Below are positions 45,401 to 60,400 of a stretch of DNA of 64,000 nt, piece by piece (position 1 is the stretch's first letter; the number at the start of each line of letters is the position of its first letter). Location: contig OX104118.1 in the NCBI GenBank assembly GCA_944474755.1, forward strand, positions 76,153,865 through 76,217,864. The letters are read 5' to 3'. The notes beneath the pieces are model-generated. The model did no database searches, was not told the origin of the DNA, and worked only from the letters and a program-made list of their open reading frames with translations. Origin of the DNA: Limnoperna fortunei (taxonomy: Eukaryota > Mollusca > Bivalvia > Mytilida > Modiolidae). The translations under genes were made by a program, and so were the position numbers.

Positions 45401-48400
45401 AGATCCTTTCTAATGATATTGTGCATTTATGTTTCTAATGCAACAAACTTGATTCCCAAAAGTATTAGGTATTGGTTAAGGACGAAGAATTCTGTCTTTT
45501 TATCGGCTAAAATGAGGCAGGAAAAAATATTCGCATTTACCTTTATTTATGTTTGTATATAGTATTAGATAATTATTAAATACTATATGAACCATGCAAA
45601 TATTATAAACATACGTGTCAGGATCCCTGAGATCCATGCCGGTAACGGTATAAAAGTTTTCCGGAATGTAGTCCCATTCGACTTCAACAGCAGCAATATA
45701 TATCTTCAAAACCCTATTATAACTTTCTTGGAAGAATTCCGGAATTTCATCACGATGACATAAGTGAACATTATAATGTGTAACCATTCCATTTGTCTGG
45801 TAGTCAAGGTTTCCAGCATAAAATAGCCATTTACCTGAAAGCGTTTATGTAAATGTAGATTTTCAAGTGTAAGTTAATGGGTCGAATATTTATAGTTTAC
45901 ATTAATTTCTCTTTGTATTATTTGATAAAATTGTATGAAAGAAGAGTCTCAACAATTGTATTATGACAAATTATAGAACATTTTGTTAGGAAATAATGTT
46001 TGAGTATGCACCGTCGTATTATTGTTATTCGATACATATTTGACATAATGCTTTATGATACGTTGTAAACTATTTGTGTACTGTTTGCTTTTTATTGCTA
46101 ACCTGGATTATCTGGTTCCATGTAAACGGTTTCTCCCTTTCCTGGATATTCAGCGACAAAATCCACTTGCCGGCCATCATACTGAATGTTATTACCTTCA
46201 AAAACCGTAGTATCAAATCTGTCACCAAAATCCATCATATGCCATGCGACTTTGTCACCAAGGCACATATCGAATCCAACATTGTTCCCATACATGAGTC
46301 CATTTATTGCTAAAAATAAAATACATATTTGCTATCTATAATTATCTTACACTATTGTTATCAATAAGGAATGCCGATTGATTAACCAATTAATTTATTT
46401 CCTATGGTTTAATTATTCACTTTCTTTTTTTTATTTTGTTCATTTACTTTCGGCAGTTCAAATATGTTCAGGACATGAAAAAGTTAACAAACAATATATC
46501 AGTTGCTGAAATGTAGAAAACTGATTTGTTCACAACTATTGCGTTGCACAATTACAGTTCTGATCATAACATGATAAAGTTTGTACATGAATATGGGAAC
46601 ATGAAATCAGATATAAGGGTTTTATATTGTTGTAAAAGTACACAAATTTATTGTTGTGGCATCTTAAATAGTACATACCTTTCATTGTATTAACATTTCG
46701 AAACTCTGGAAGTGTGTTATTAACTTTTTTTCCGTGTTGTCTACTCCGGGCAAGACTTTGGTTAATATACCAGCCTTCTGTTTCTGACCACACCATGCCC
46801 AATACATAGAATTCTCTGTCTATACCTTTCTGAAATCATAAAATATGCAATCGCATAACAAACAATAGAAAAGTAAAATGATGATATTATGTCTACCATT
46901 ATTTAATTCTATAATGTATGCGAACCTTACATTGCATAGTAAACCTATAATGATTAAAAAATCTACCATTTCTTTTGTCTTCCAGAACACCGACCTTTCT
47001 GTATATGATAACTCTCAGTAGAATTCTTACAACGGCGTTTGAATAATTTTTATATTTTATAAATAGAATCATCAGCATTGATATGTGTTTATTATTTAAA
47101 ATCAAAACTAAACAACCTAAACGGTCACAGCACTACAAGAATTTTCGCATGAATGTGCTCACGCTTTCGAAATTTATAGAAGGGGTCTTTACCGAGGAAG
47201 GAATGTTGCGCTAAGTATAGTTTGACTGTTTGCTTTTTGTATTAAAACCGGACGACCTCAGAGTGAGATGTCAACAACTAACCGCCACCAACGGATGCCA
47301 AAAGCAGCTCAGTCGGTTGACGTCAATAATATAGATAAGTATTTGGCACAAGGAGTTTGCAGAAAATTGATATCGTTTAGTTTTGTTGTAGTATAACGAC
47401 CTTAAATTCGTTTTCCTTTTTGATTTAAATCTATATTTGTTAACGAAAAATACAAAAGTTTGTTCGTGTATATTAAGGTATAGTACACACTTGATATTTA
47501 ACACAAAAGCAACGACGTTCTATTATCAGCAATATAGGTCCATTAACATAAACATGTAATGCCCTTACAGTTCGAATATCGAATACCAAAATCATTGGGA
47601 GCAAACATCGTTTAGGCACAATAGGTTCTACAAAGCTTTGTCGATTGTTTTAAGACAGATTCAACACGTGTTGCAGAGGACATTATCAAGCAGAGATTTT
47701 TTTTTACATTTAATAGTTTTATCAAATTAATATTTTAAAACATCAAGATAAAACATTCGTCTGGTTTTTATATTTAAATGTACATAAAGTAAGTGGTTAA
47801 GGTGCAGTATCACATTTATACATATTTTAAATTCATTCGTATATGTCGTAATTAGTTTACAGTGTATTTTGAATCATTTACATTGCATTATTACAATATG
47901 AATTTCTTGATCATCCTGGACTTGCCTTGATTATATTGTAATATTTTGACCGTTATATTATACGGTTCCTTTTCCCAAGACATGGGTATCCCTTATGTTA
48001 GCGCGGACATGCAAGTAAAATGCATTTATGTTAACGTATCGTCATTTGCATTTGTATCAAAATACACTGTTAATTATCCAGCAAACGCACATTTGGTGTT
48101 TTCTAAGAGATTGGCTTTCTAGTAACATTAATCTGCAACAAAACGCCCAAAGCCAAATGTAGATCAAAGTAAACTTTACTGCGGCAATTGCACGTTTTAT
48201 CAAATCAATCAAGACCTATTAGTTGCGCTAAAAACCAAAATATTGAAAGGCAAACAAATGAAGACATTGAAAAGCAATCGCAATATGCAAATACAACGTG
48301 TAAATGCAAAATACTTAGAATTTAAAAGATTTTCTTACTTCGTGGGGCCAAATTGAATTAGTCACTATGTCAGTGAATAATTCAATGATACTTAATGTCT

Positions 48401-51400
48401 ATGCCAAAATATGACATCTGGGCATACTATTCTGTAGGAATAAAAGTCCAAAAGCAAAGATATCGGCAAAGAAGTTGCAAAAAGGCAAATAAATATACTT
48501 CACCATACGCGGGTATCATCTAATTAAACTTTTTTAGTAGCACTTTGAAACTTTACCTAAAGGCAAATTAATGAAGAAGTTTATTAGTTTTTATTATAAA
48601 AAAATCAGAAAGATTTTGCTAAATCCAGCTTAGATCTAACTTCAATTAAAGGTATAGTACACGAAAAAGTACAAATAAAGCAAGTTCAGGATAAATACTA
48701 ATGTCTTAAAAAAGACTCGTTACAATCCTTTCTAAGAATAATACAAAGATTAGATACCTGTCTATCGTGTTCATCCAATGTTCCCGGTTTGCAAATCAGC
48801 AGTGGTCCAATCAAACCAGAATACACATCTTTGACGTAATCTCCAAATGATTGGTACATACTGGTTATACATTGTGGATCAGTTTCAGCAGGTCCAGCAT
48901 TTTCAGATACATAGAAGACATATTCCTTTATTTGACCCGGCATCGTCATTGCCCCATACATTTTACTGCCTAATGTAAATACGAGAACATTGTACAAAAG
49001 ATCACTGGTTGAATGCAAAAACAGTTTATATCACATAATAAGAACAAAAACAAAGAAAACCGACCGAAAAGAGCCAAAAGTCAATGTACAGTTACAAATC
49101 CGGATATAGACAAACACAACAGAAAAACCAAAACACACACACAAAATAAAAAAAAACAAAAACAAACGCAAAAACCCCCCCAACAATGAAAGAGACTTAT
49201 CTATTAACGTACCTGATAGTTGTAGCAATTAAGATACAAAATCTACCACATGATGTTTGCAGTACTTGTGTTAAAATGTATTTGCCTACTGGGTGACAAA
49301 ACGCTGTTTGGACTAAAATCACTTAGTTTCATACATTCAAATATTGAATTAAACAGTTGTAGTTAGTTCGAACTTCTGACGTTCAATGAATAATTAGATC
49401 AAAAAGTAAACAAGATGATAATTGAACAAATTATATCAAATGCCCGGGAACATCGAATAAACTAAATTATAAGTACCCACCCATTTAATACTATTAAACA
49501 TTAACTTCATTTGAAAAATAATAATTCTAATCCTCTTATAATGTACATATTTAAGGTCGTAATGTAATTTCTATTTGAAAGACAACATTTATAATAGAAT
49601 TTAATGAGTTAAACAAAATGCAGCTTGTAAATTATACCATAAACGACAGGTAAACGAACTATCACGATATCCCACCCACAAATAACAAAGGACCTAACCA
49701 AAGGCATTCAAGGCGGAATGAACAACAAATGACACTGTGAAAATCTTTAAAATAACGAATACAACTTTGTCAATATAGAGCTGCAGAAAACATATCTCAT
49801 ACCCAAACTACCAAACTATTTATCAATAATTGAGTAAAAGATCGTAACCTTATTCCCTTTTTGTTCAGCATCCTCCCCAAAAAACAAGGTAAATCAGCTA
49901 GATGCAAATCAAACAAGGATCCAAAATATTATCTCACTCTCAATTAAACTTAATACATAGAAAGAGGTGAAACATCAAAATAATGTCAAATAAACTAAAT
50001 GTACCTCATTTAATAAAATACAATGTATTTGTTCTCTGACATTAAGTGCCCGTAACAGACATATATTTTCAAAGCTATACAAGATCGAATATTGTTTGAA
50101 TATAAACAAGCGCAGAAATATTTATACATATTGGTTTGATTGGTTAACAGGTTGCGCGGGTATTTGGTGTTTGGTCGAAGAAAAGGTTTTCAATGAATGC
50201 GTGAATAGTCATTCGATCTATTTTGAACCAATTGTAGACATTCATTTTGGTAAATATTTTTGTATTATTTTTGTCAGAAATTACAAAAGCAAAAAATGAA
50301 ACAGACAGTCTGAACATGATTTCCTTGTTTGGGAATTGATATAAAAACTCTTTTGAACTATATCTTGTCAGTGTTTGTTTTTCAGAATGAGGCCTTTACA
50401 CTTAAGCAAGTGGCATTAGATTTAGTAAATATAGTATGTTCGTTTTTAGATACATTATGACGTAATGCAAATTCACGTTGATAAAAGACGTGAAAATTCA
50501 CTGAATAATGATTTGGCAACTTCATACTGTAAATAGTTTGCTAAAATCATTGCTGTCTGTCAGAACTTTTACATCATACTTACTATTTCTGTAGTTTTTA
50601 TACAATGCACCCTCACAGTTTTTGTAAAAGTCTAATCCGAATGGGTTAAATGAATATGGACGGCTGCCTTTATTTTTTAGTATGATTTCTAAACGGTCTC
50701 CTTTTTCTACTTTTACTGCTGGACCAAGAATGCCCATATGGATGTCATCAGAACAACGTTTTATGGGCGTTGTAAACGTGTCATCTGTATATTCTTTAAA
50801 TATTGCTTTAATGAATTCACCACCTACTGCAGCTTCATGTGTGAAAAATTGTTCGTCGTTCCTAAAATATATATGTTGAACATATTCATACAAAACGAGC
50901 TTTTAAGAATAGATTTTAATTGTATATTTTGTTTAAAAAAACCAAATATATTTGATTAAAAGATCAAATTGTGCGTTCATGCAATGCAAACCTATAAAAA
51001 ATTCTACAATTCTTATTTGGTCATATGAACCTTGAAGTAAAAGGAAGGATACGCAAAATATATGATTGCAATATAAGAAAAATGTCCCATTGATCAAATG
51101 ATTAGTTAAATCAATACCTTTTCAGGAGCAAGACTAAACTTGACACTCAAATATAGATGATTGTTTGTGACTGAATGATCAATAATTTGGCTATTTTTTA
51201 AAACAAATATAGGGGTGTTGTTGGACTGAGCTGTTAACGTTAAGCTGTTAACAAAGGAATATGCAGTTGTAAGGTACAAATCATACTTTCTTACTCTTTA
51301 TAGCTAAAGTTAGAGATAGGATTTCCTAACCTTAATTTATGTTTCAAAATATTGAACCGCAACGTACAAATATTATTGCAATATTAAATAATTGATTGAA

Positions 51401-54400
51401 TATTTAATTAATTTAATACCTTTTCATGGGCACACTCACATATAGATGAGTGTTTGTTACTGAATGATCAATAATTTAGCCATTACTTGAAACAAATATA
51501 GGGGTGTTATTGCGTTCAGCTGTTAACGTAAAGCTGTCAACACTACTATATGCAGTCGTCAGGTAGAAATCGTACCTTCTTAATCTTTTATGCTCATTTG
51601 TCAATAGCTTCTATCCGCGTCTTGAACAGACTTGATATACACGATATAGTACGACAAGTGTTTCAAGCAAAGCCGGAAATTGTAACATTTTGGACGCACC
51701 TGATCTCTCTCCTTCCATACAGTTCTGCTTTCTTGTCCGCGTTTTGATTTTTGATCTCTTACAGTACTTTTCTGTTTTACACGTCCAGCGAGCTGTGTGA
51801 AGCTATATTTAGGCCGAATGATTGAATAAATAATACTTGCACTAAGTATAGCAAGCAGTATTTTAGCTTTATTTTAAATGATCACAAGGTTACAAATAAA
51901 CAATGACAAAATCGTTGTACAAACTTAATACCCTCGGCAAGACGTTTCGTATTATTACGTCATTAAAGGCCTAAAGAATATTTACAATTTGCATTGAATG
52001 AAACATTCATCAGCTAAACAATAAATAGTAAAAAAGAATGACCATTCCTTTTCACACTCTAAATAAACTCACTCATCTCTTTCTTCTGATCCTTTTCCGA
52101 CTCTTGCCAAAACCCGACCAGATGGTCTGTAATTCCATACAACTTCCTCCACCGCGATGTAGTATACTCTTTTATTCCCATAGATACTTTGTGGGGAATA
52201 TTTATATTTCTTTGAAGGATGAACCGTCAAGAATGCTGCCATTCCGTCTATAATAAAACCCTATCTTTTTATATTTTGTACGACCTGACTAGTGCTACGT
52301 CCAATAAGTTTTTGGTTTTCAGATTTAAGTATTATTTCGTAATCGTTGGCTTTTTTACGTTTTTACGTAGACTTCGTATTTGGCATTCTTAGGTAGGTCT
52401 TTTGTACAAAAAGATGCCAAATACCGTTATGTAATCAATGCATTAAGGTTTGTTAGGTACTGATCATACTTGTCTTTTTCTTTGGGCAAACACCCTGTTC
52501 TTTTATTTGGAATAGTGAAGCTTTATTTGTAGAATTTCATTATACCAGTACTATAGTGTGTATTTAAACCAGACAGACTTACTTCTGAAGTGGTTAGCAA
52601 CTCTACAGTACAAGAGCCAACGACCCGGATTACGTGCTACCATGTTTAAACCCTCAAATACAGCAACGCCAAACTGATAGGAGTTTGATCTTCAAAGAAA
52701 GTATTTGCATTGTAATAATTGTTATACGATTTGCATATAAGAAAATACTTTTTAACGATTGGTTAAAATGATCTCCGGTAGACGTTTGATGACGTAATCA
52801 TCTTGTGCTAAATAAACACATGGTTTGGATAAAAAGTACGATAATTAAATGCAGTTTTGCAATTTTAATGAATTTATGGACTACACGCGGGTGTAATGGG
52901 ACGTATAAACAAAGACTTATTGACTCACAAACGTGTCATAAAGTCCTTAGGACTTTAGTTGTGAGTGTACTGTTCTTTTTTATATATCAATAAAGCCCTT
53001 TAAAACGGTGTTTAATCCTTAATGCAAACATGTTCCTCCAATAGGTTATCAAGTATCGGTTGTATTCAAAATAATGGAAACAGCAAACTAGCCACGTATG
53101 TAGTATTCATTTAAATATAAACTTAATTTCGAGAATTGCAGCGAACAAAATAGGTGTTAATAAACATCGGGAAAGGTGTAAAAAAGATTGCGTTAAAATT
53201 AAAATTTACGACTAAACTTAAGCGATATATTATTTCAAAAAAGTGCATTACAAAGGCGAATAATACATTAATCTGCAATAAAAGTTACTGTTATTTTAAG
53301 GAACGATGTCATTGTCTGTTTTATGTCTTGTTAACTTTAAAAAATGCATAAAATCATTGTTGTTTTGTAACAAAAAGTACCATTTGAAAAGATTTGTTTG
53401 GTCTTATTAATATATGAACTTAAAGGCTCAATTACGAAACCAGTATTAATTCACTTTAAACTGAGCCAGTTACTGCACAAACCTTTTGTGATTAACTTCT
53501 AGCGTATGACCTTGTATGCCAATAACATGAACACCAAGTAATAATCCCATGGCATAGAAGGCAACATTTTCCCCTTCATACACTTCAAAATCAGGCAGGT
53601 TTCCGAACATATATCCGTTTATCTGGAACATAATCAAGAACGAGTCTAAACCGACCAATGATATACGATTAAACACTGACATAAAGTCCTGTGAGTGAGT
53701 CGCCGGAGTTTACACATTGATAATTTCCTAAAACCCAGTGTTTAATCCTTAGAATTCTGTGAAATAATCGTTTTTTTCAAAACAGCAAGAACTGTTACCG
53801 AAACCAATCTAGACATCAAAACGAACCTAGGCCGAAGAGCGTAGGGATATGCAAAACATAGTACCAAAAAAATCGCGGTTCTGTAGATATTGATAGGGAA
53901 AAAAACAAAATGAAACACTAAATTGTATTAATATTGTATATGAAATCTCAATCGATTTAGTTGGAGATCATTGCGGCAGAGAAAACATTGTCCCCTCTTT
54001 CTTGAGATACGCTAGGAAGACGCCATCTTGTTTACATTGGATACTGAAAGTAGTCCGCTGAGAGGAAATATCGATATATAAATTATCTGAGATGACGCAA
54101 TTGAAGTGTATTTATCCAATCAAATCACGTAATATAAATAAATTACAGCATGAATAACATTATAACACAATAATATAAAAGGTATAATTAAATACATTGA
54201 AATGACCGTATTGATGCTTGCAATATATGTTCTTTTTTTAGATCAACATGTTCGCTTTTTGTTTTCATGGGTTTCACATTTCATCCTTTAATTTTAACAA
54301 TTTGGGCTATTTCATTATTTTTGGAAACACGTGGTGTCAATTGTACGTCAATTAAAAGTAGCTATTGGAACAGAGACATTCAATAACAGGTTATTGGTAA

Positions 54401-57400
54401 TATTATAAATATCTGACAATCCAATATTTATTAACTTGACTATATTTATTTACATACACAATACATTAAAGGGTTTATAAATCGTGCATAAAAGAAAAGT
54501 TGTTTGATGCATTTTCTAATAATAAGATTATACAGATTGTTTCCAATGTTTACACGAATGTTTGTTTAAACTCAGTCCTAGCAAAATATATAATTATGTA
54601 CGGTATGCGTGCAGGAGTGCAGTATTACAGGTGATTACATTTGTAAGAGGGCTTAGCCACGTAAGTGATCGTGTGGTATGTAAAGCGGTGCGCTCGATTA
54701 ATTGGTAACTTAAAAGCTTTGAATTACTAAAAAAAACTGGCTTTGAAGATTTTTCTACTGTAAATTAATTAATTATGTTTTATATTTGGCAGATGACATT
54801 TTGACAGAATTCTACAGCTAAACTTTATAGCGAGCACAGCTCGCAGCGGGGCAGCGAAGCTGCCCGCGAAGAGCGATGAGCTCTACGGCAATTACGTGTC
54901 ACGTGATCAAAATGAAATCACGTGATCAAAATCTGCTTAATGCTGATATTGATTTTTTTTCGTCCGGAAGTTGATATCGTCAAAAAACTGGAACAAAGTG
55001 AATGAAGAAACACTAAATTTAATTTTAAAGAAAAACTTAAAAATAAATTTTACAACGATAAAAGTAAATGTTATATTTAAAAATAACAACAAAAATTTCA
55101 TACTATTTTTTGCAATCTCTAAATCGATCTTTAAAAAACATCTTTCATGTGACGTCACCATTACAAAGAAAGACGTCACGTGACCAGTGGAATTTAGAGG
55201 CACATTTAGGGTGTTCGGAAGTAACGTCAATTATGAAATGCACATTATATATTGATAATAATTGTCATTTAATTGGACAATTTTCAATATCTCTTATGTT
55301 ATAATTGAACTTTTGTCACGATAATTGAATCATTTGTTACCTGCTACAGAAAAAGCTAACCAAAACGACATTTTTTCAAGAAATTGTATTTAATATCTAA
55401 TAACAAATCTATTATTATAGCTTGATATAAGAGTGATGTGCATTCTTATCGTTTATGAATGTATAACAGTGCAGCGGCGCAAAAGGGTTTGTGAAAAAAA
55501 TGTTAATTTCTGGTGAACGGAATATGTGTGACTTAGTGGTAAGGTATGTAAAATACTTATCTGGATACTTACCTGATATATTAGTGTGCTTGCAATAAAT
55601 CTTGCATTTTTCTCCTTGTATAATTGCTTACATTTAGCAGGGTTAAGACAGTTAGTTAGACTTTTTTCTATTAACCAGCTGTTTGTCTCGTTAATAATGT
55701 CTGCATACAAGCTAAACTCTCTATCCACGTCTTTTCTACTGTTGTCGGGGTTAAGTGTACCTAATAGTTAACAATGGCAAAGTATGAACAAAGTAATAAT
55801 TACACAATATCAAAATGTATCCAAAAAAAATTATATTATACATAGTACAACTTGTGTTCTAAGGGCTTGTTTATTAAACAATTCTTACGACCTCTTATGC
55901 GGAATATTCAAAGAAAATTGAAGGTCTTTCAATGAAGAAGAAAAGACGAAGATGAAAAGGCGTAATGCAGAAAAGTCGTAAATTGTTATTAAGACAAACA
56001 CACAGCAACAAATAGAACAAAATTAACACAGATAAATAAAAAAAATAACAGTCATAGTAAACAAACAGAGAAAACTACAGATGGAGAGCGCCAACCGCAA
56101 TTAAAACATGTGTTCCTGAATTGGATGCAGTTCAATCTTCGCATATTACACCCCTGGTGAAACTCTTGTTTGATTAGGCAAGACAAAACATTTTTCTCAT
56201 CTAACCCTAAGACATAATCAGATTCATAGACAATCAGTTTTATGTATTCCAAATATACTCTAAAAATATCATATTAACACTCCATAAATTTGTATACATA
56301 CCAGGTTTACAGACAAGTAAAATTCCAGCCATCCCTGTATCCACATCCTTGTGGGACCGTATATGTGGATGATAGCCTTGAGGAACACAGTTATCGTCAT
56401 CTTCAGTTGGAGCAAAACTATTTAACATTGACCACTTATACGTATATGTTGCTCCCGGTGGAACTGTATCGTCTAGTTTGTCAGCACCACGTGTTCCATC
56501 GGCATAGAGTGCGCCTTTTTAATAATAAACTACATTGTACTTGCTGATTATATATATTATTTCTTTTAATAAAGCAGTCTAAAGGTTTACGTAGTTCGTT
56601 ATGAATATATATTCTATGTGTTCAAGATGATGTCAATTCGTACGGCAAACTGTGTATTTTAATTAAAAAAATTGATTTATCGCTGTGTATAGCAATCGTA
56701 CACTTCACAGGCACTTGGGGTCATGGATACATTTTTATGGAATAAAATGCAAATAAATTAGTTTACAGTGTGTATTCGTTTGGTAACTAGTATGACATGT
56801 CTCACTGAGAAATAGTGCCCAAGAAAAATAATAAATTTCTCTTTATTATAATACAACAAGGCATGTTTCCTATCCAAGTTCTAAACAAAGCACAAGTTTT
56901 ATTGACAGGAATCCCACGTTTTATTTAAACCGTATACCGTTCCGAGCGTCGAGTCAGGATACATACCAACGTTTTGTATTAAAAATTGGTGTTTTCTTCT
57001 ATTCAAGCGAACAATAATAGTGACTTCAGACATTAAGGGGCAGATAATTTTGCAGAATAAATTTACATCCACTGAATCTTTGAGCCTCTTACCATGCAGT
57101 TATATTCTTGTTTCAACATATGACATACTTTTTACATTATGACATTAATTATCATATGCCATATTGGTTTTATAATAAAAACTTTTATCTCTTTAGTTTT
57201 AAATTTAGCGCAGTATCGGGAACCCTTTAAAGGGAAAATATCTCGCATACACAGTTTGAAGTCACTTCCGGTGTTCTCTGGTGAAAACCAACCAATAGTG
57301 TTTTTCACAGCACTTTGTCTATTAACATTATTCGCCATTTGTATGCTATTTAAACACATCACATCACACACCTTCATTGTCTTTATAGTACTGAACTCCA

Positions 57401-60400
57401 TGGGGGTGGAGTCCATAAGGCCTTGATGCTCGATTTAAAAAATGAACATATAGGACATCATAGGTCTCTCCCTTCATTAATGGACCAACAAAGCCTCTCC
57501 ATGGCTCTGGTTTAATTTCCTTCTTAAATGTTTTATCTGTGTACTGTTTAATTATGGCTTTCATGTATTTACTTCCAATCCGGTCTTGTGTTGTGAATAA
57601 ACGCTGGTCTGAAAAACTAAAAGGTAAAGGGAAGCAAAATGGTTTGTATTTATCAAAACAGTTGATAACAGTATATATTACCTACAATGTGTTGTGTTAT
57701 TATTCTGATTCACCATGCACGCGATATAAAGAATATTGTGCGTATATTGACAACAAGGCGTTTGGTACGCCTTGTTTTTTTTTTAAAATATTGTACAGCT
57801 GTATGAGGATGTTACTAAATAAAGATCCGGATATTCGTTCAATATGGTTTATTTGGACCTTGTATAAAGATATTGACCTCCAAATTCGGCGTTAGTCAAA
57901 CGTATTCGACAAGGTCCATAGAAAATACATTTACCGTTCATTGGACGTTATGGAAATGTTCTGTTAATACCGGAAAGGAGAACAATAATACCATTTATAA
58001 ACGCATTTTTAGGGTGTTCGTAATATTGTCTTGTTTTATTTGGAAAAAGGATGACATCTTTTCACATAAATCCGGGATACACCGTCAAAGTGTATTACTT
58101 TCTTCTAAATACAACATGTATAGTCTAACTATACTACACTCTTGGGGTTTAAACAATATGTACGCGCTTACAGCATTTTAAACAATAATTAATCTTTAGA
58201 AAAGAACCAGGACAAACAGACTGGTAGACAATTGCAAACGGAGTATATTACATACAGTTTCACCCCTTGGTGTGGCGGGGTAAAAAGGGGCACATTCTTC
58301 CAACGCCAGGGTGTGCTGATTTGGTATCGTCAATAGAAACATGCTGACAGAGAAAGATAATTCCAATTGAAAAATAATAAGGGGGAATTCAAATTTAAGC
58401 ACGACAACGATGTGGCAGCGTCCATCCATCCGATAAAATTTGAATAGCCCTCACTGTGTTTTCAATTGATATGCTTCTGCACAATGTTTTGTGTGTATCT
58501 TAAACATGGTAAACCCACCCAAATAATGTTTTGTGCGAATGTTACATGTCAGTTTCATTGTCATAGCATCTGCGCTTTTTGTCGTATAATAAATTAATTG
58601 TTAAATTATATTTAATCCAATTTATGTTTGTTTTATTTGTGGTATTGTATGGTCCGAAATGAAGTCCATATTACATGCATTTTTAAAATGTAAGGAAACG
58701 TGCAGTTGTGGAAGCCTGCATTATAATGTGAATCTACATCGGCGCTTTGGGTACTCTGTCAAGATTTGATTTGATTTGTATGATATTTTTAATCATCTCA
58801 TTTTATTAAGGTAATTCGACAGCTTAAATTTTCTCAAAGATCCTTATCTTAGGAAACATCAAGAAAATAATACATTCTTAAGGTAACGTCCACAATGGCA
58901 AAGTCTTTGATATCTGACTATCAATTTCACCTAACTATCGAATCACAAATATGCAAACTTCGAAATGAAAAGAGAGTATTGAAGCAAAAAATTATTTAAA
59001 GTGTCTACACGTATCAAGTAATTTTGTCAGAGCAGACTTGAATTATGACACGAACTATGTACGTGTAAGTCTCAACCAATTTCTAAGTATTAACAATGAC
59101 AACAGGACGAAATCCCAATCTTAAACAGGAAGTTTGATGCTATAAATCCCAATGTCCCTTAACGGTTTAAACAAAATTCTTTAGATAATCGGCGACATAA
59201 ACACAATTCGCTTAACCGTATGGTTTAGTCCAATAACTCTTGTGGTTGTTTGGATGTGGTTGCAAGTCATTTTTAGTAGTTTAAGCAATATCAGAGAATC
59301 CAGGTTTTATCTGGAAAGTACTTTAAAGTATCTATTTACCCTCCTTTTGAAAGAAAAACTCGTAAAGACATTATCCCAAAAAGTGTTGACTTGAACCGGG
59401 TTCTTAGTAAATTAATATATTAATCACTAGGCCACTAGGTCCCGAAACAAAATGAACAAATCTCAAATACAAAAGGGTCCCGATATCCGTACAAAAATTC
59501 AAGCCAAACTATAGTAGTTGTCTTGAATATTTAAAATTGACCGAATTGGGACTTTTAGAATTCTACAACTCTTGAATAAAAAAACAAAAACAAAAACAAA
59601 AGCCCAAAAGCGGCAGTAAGACACATTCAATGCAAATTTGTATGAAATGTCGTCTATGTTTGTTAAGAAAATGTGTGCCGAGAAGTAGAAAAGAAGTCTT
59701 TTAGAGACCTAGTACATGGGATCCAGCGGTTTACAAGGATTTACTGATATAGCAAAAATTATTTATTTAAAACTCGATCTACTAAATACGACTAACAAAA
59801 CCCATAAATATTTTATAATCAAGACAATATATCAACATCTTGTAGATTTACACTGGAGTCATGAATACTGCCAGGGGTGCTTCATGTGGCCTAAAAGTAA
59901 AACCTTTAAAACACTATTTGTACTGATAAAACCTAGTTGAAATCTTTAAGGTACACTATGGAAGATGTGTTAGTTCTGAGGATCTGATAACTTAATTATT
60001 TGGGCATGAATTAAACCATTAAATGGTACAAGGACTTTTATTAAGTTTCAATGAACGTAAATAACGAATTATTGCAATAAATACAAATAAGAAAACACAA
60101 ACATATTTAGTTTAATACATTTTTTTTAATGTTTCTGAATGTTGGCGATGACCATTAAAATGGGAGAAAAATACAGAAACCTGTAGGAAGAAATTATACA
60201 AGGGCCTAGGGACAATGCACGCTCAGATCTTTTCTAAAGCTTAAGTAATTGCGTTGATGTAATGCAGTAAAAAGAGTGCACATTTTGAAAAATTTAAACA
60301 TAAAAAATCAAAAGTAAACAATCAATAGCATGTGGCCTACATTCATGCCTTTAAAGAATCCACAGATGAAGATCCGCAATAGAAACGTTAAACAAATCCA

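Noticed and set aside
51673..51748. A small exon between ferroxidase exons 7 and 8 (acceptor gtaagag, donor gtgcgt)
   Set aside because: It leaves in phase 1 whereas exon 8 needs phase 2, and exons 7 and 8 already join directly in phase.
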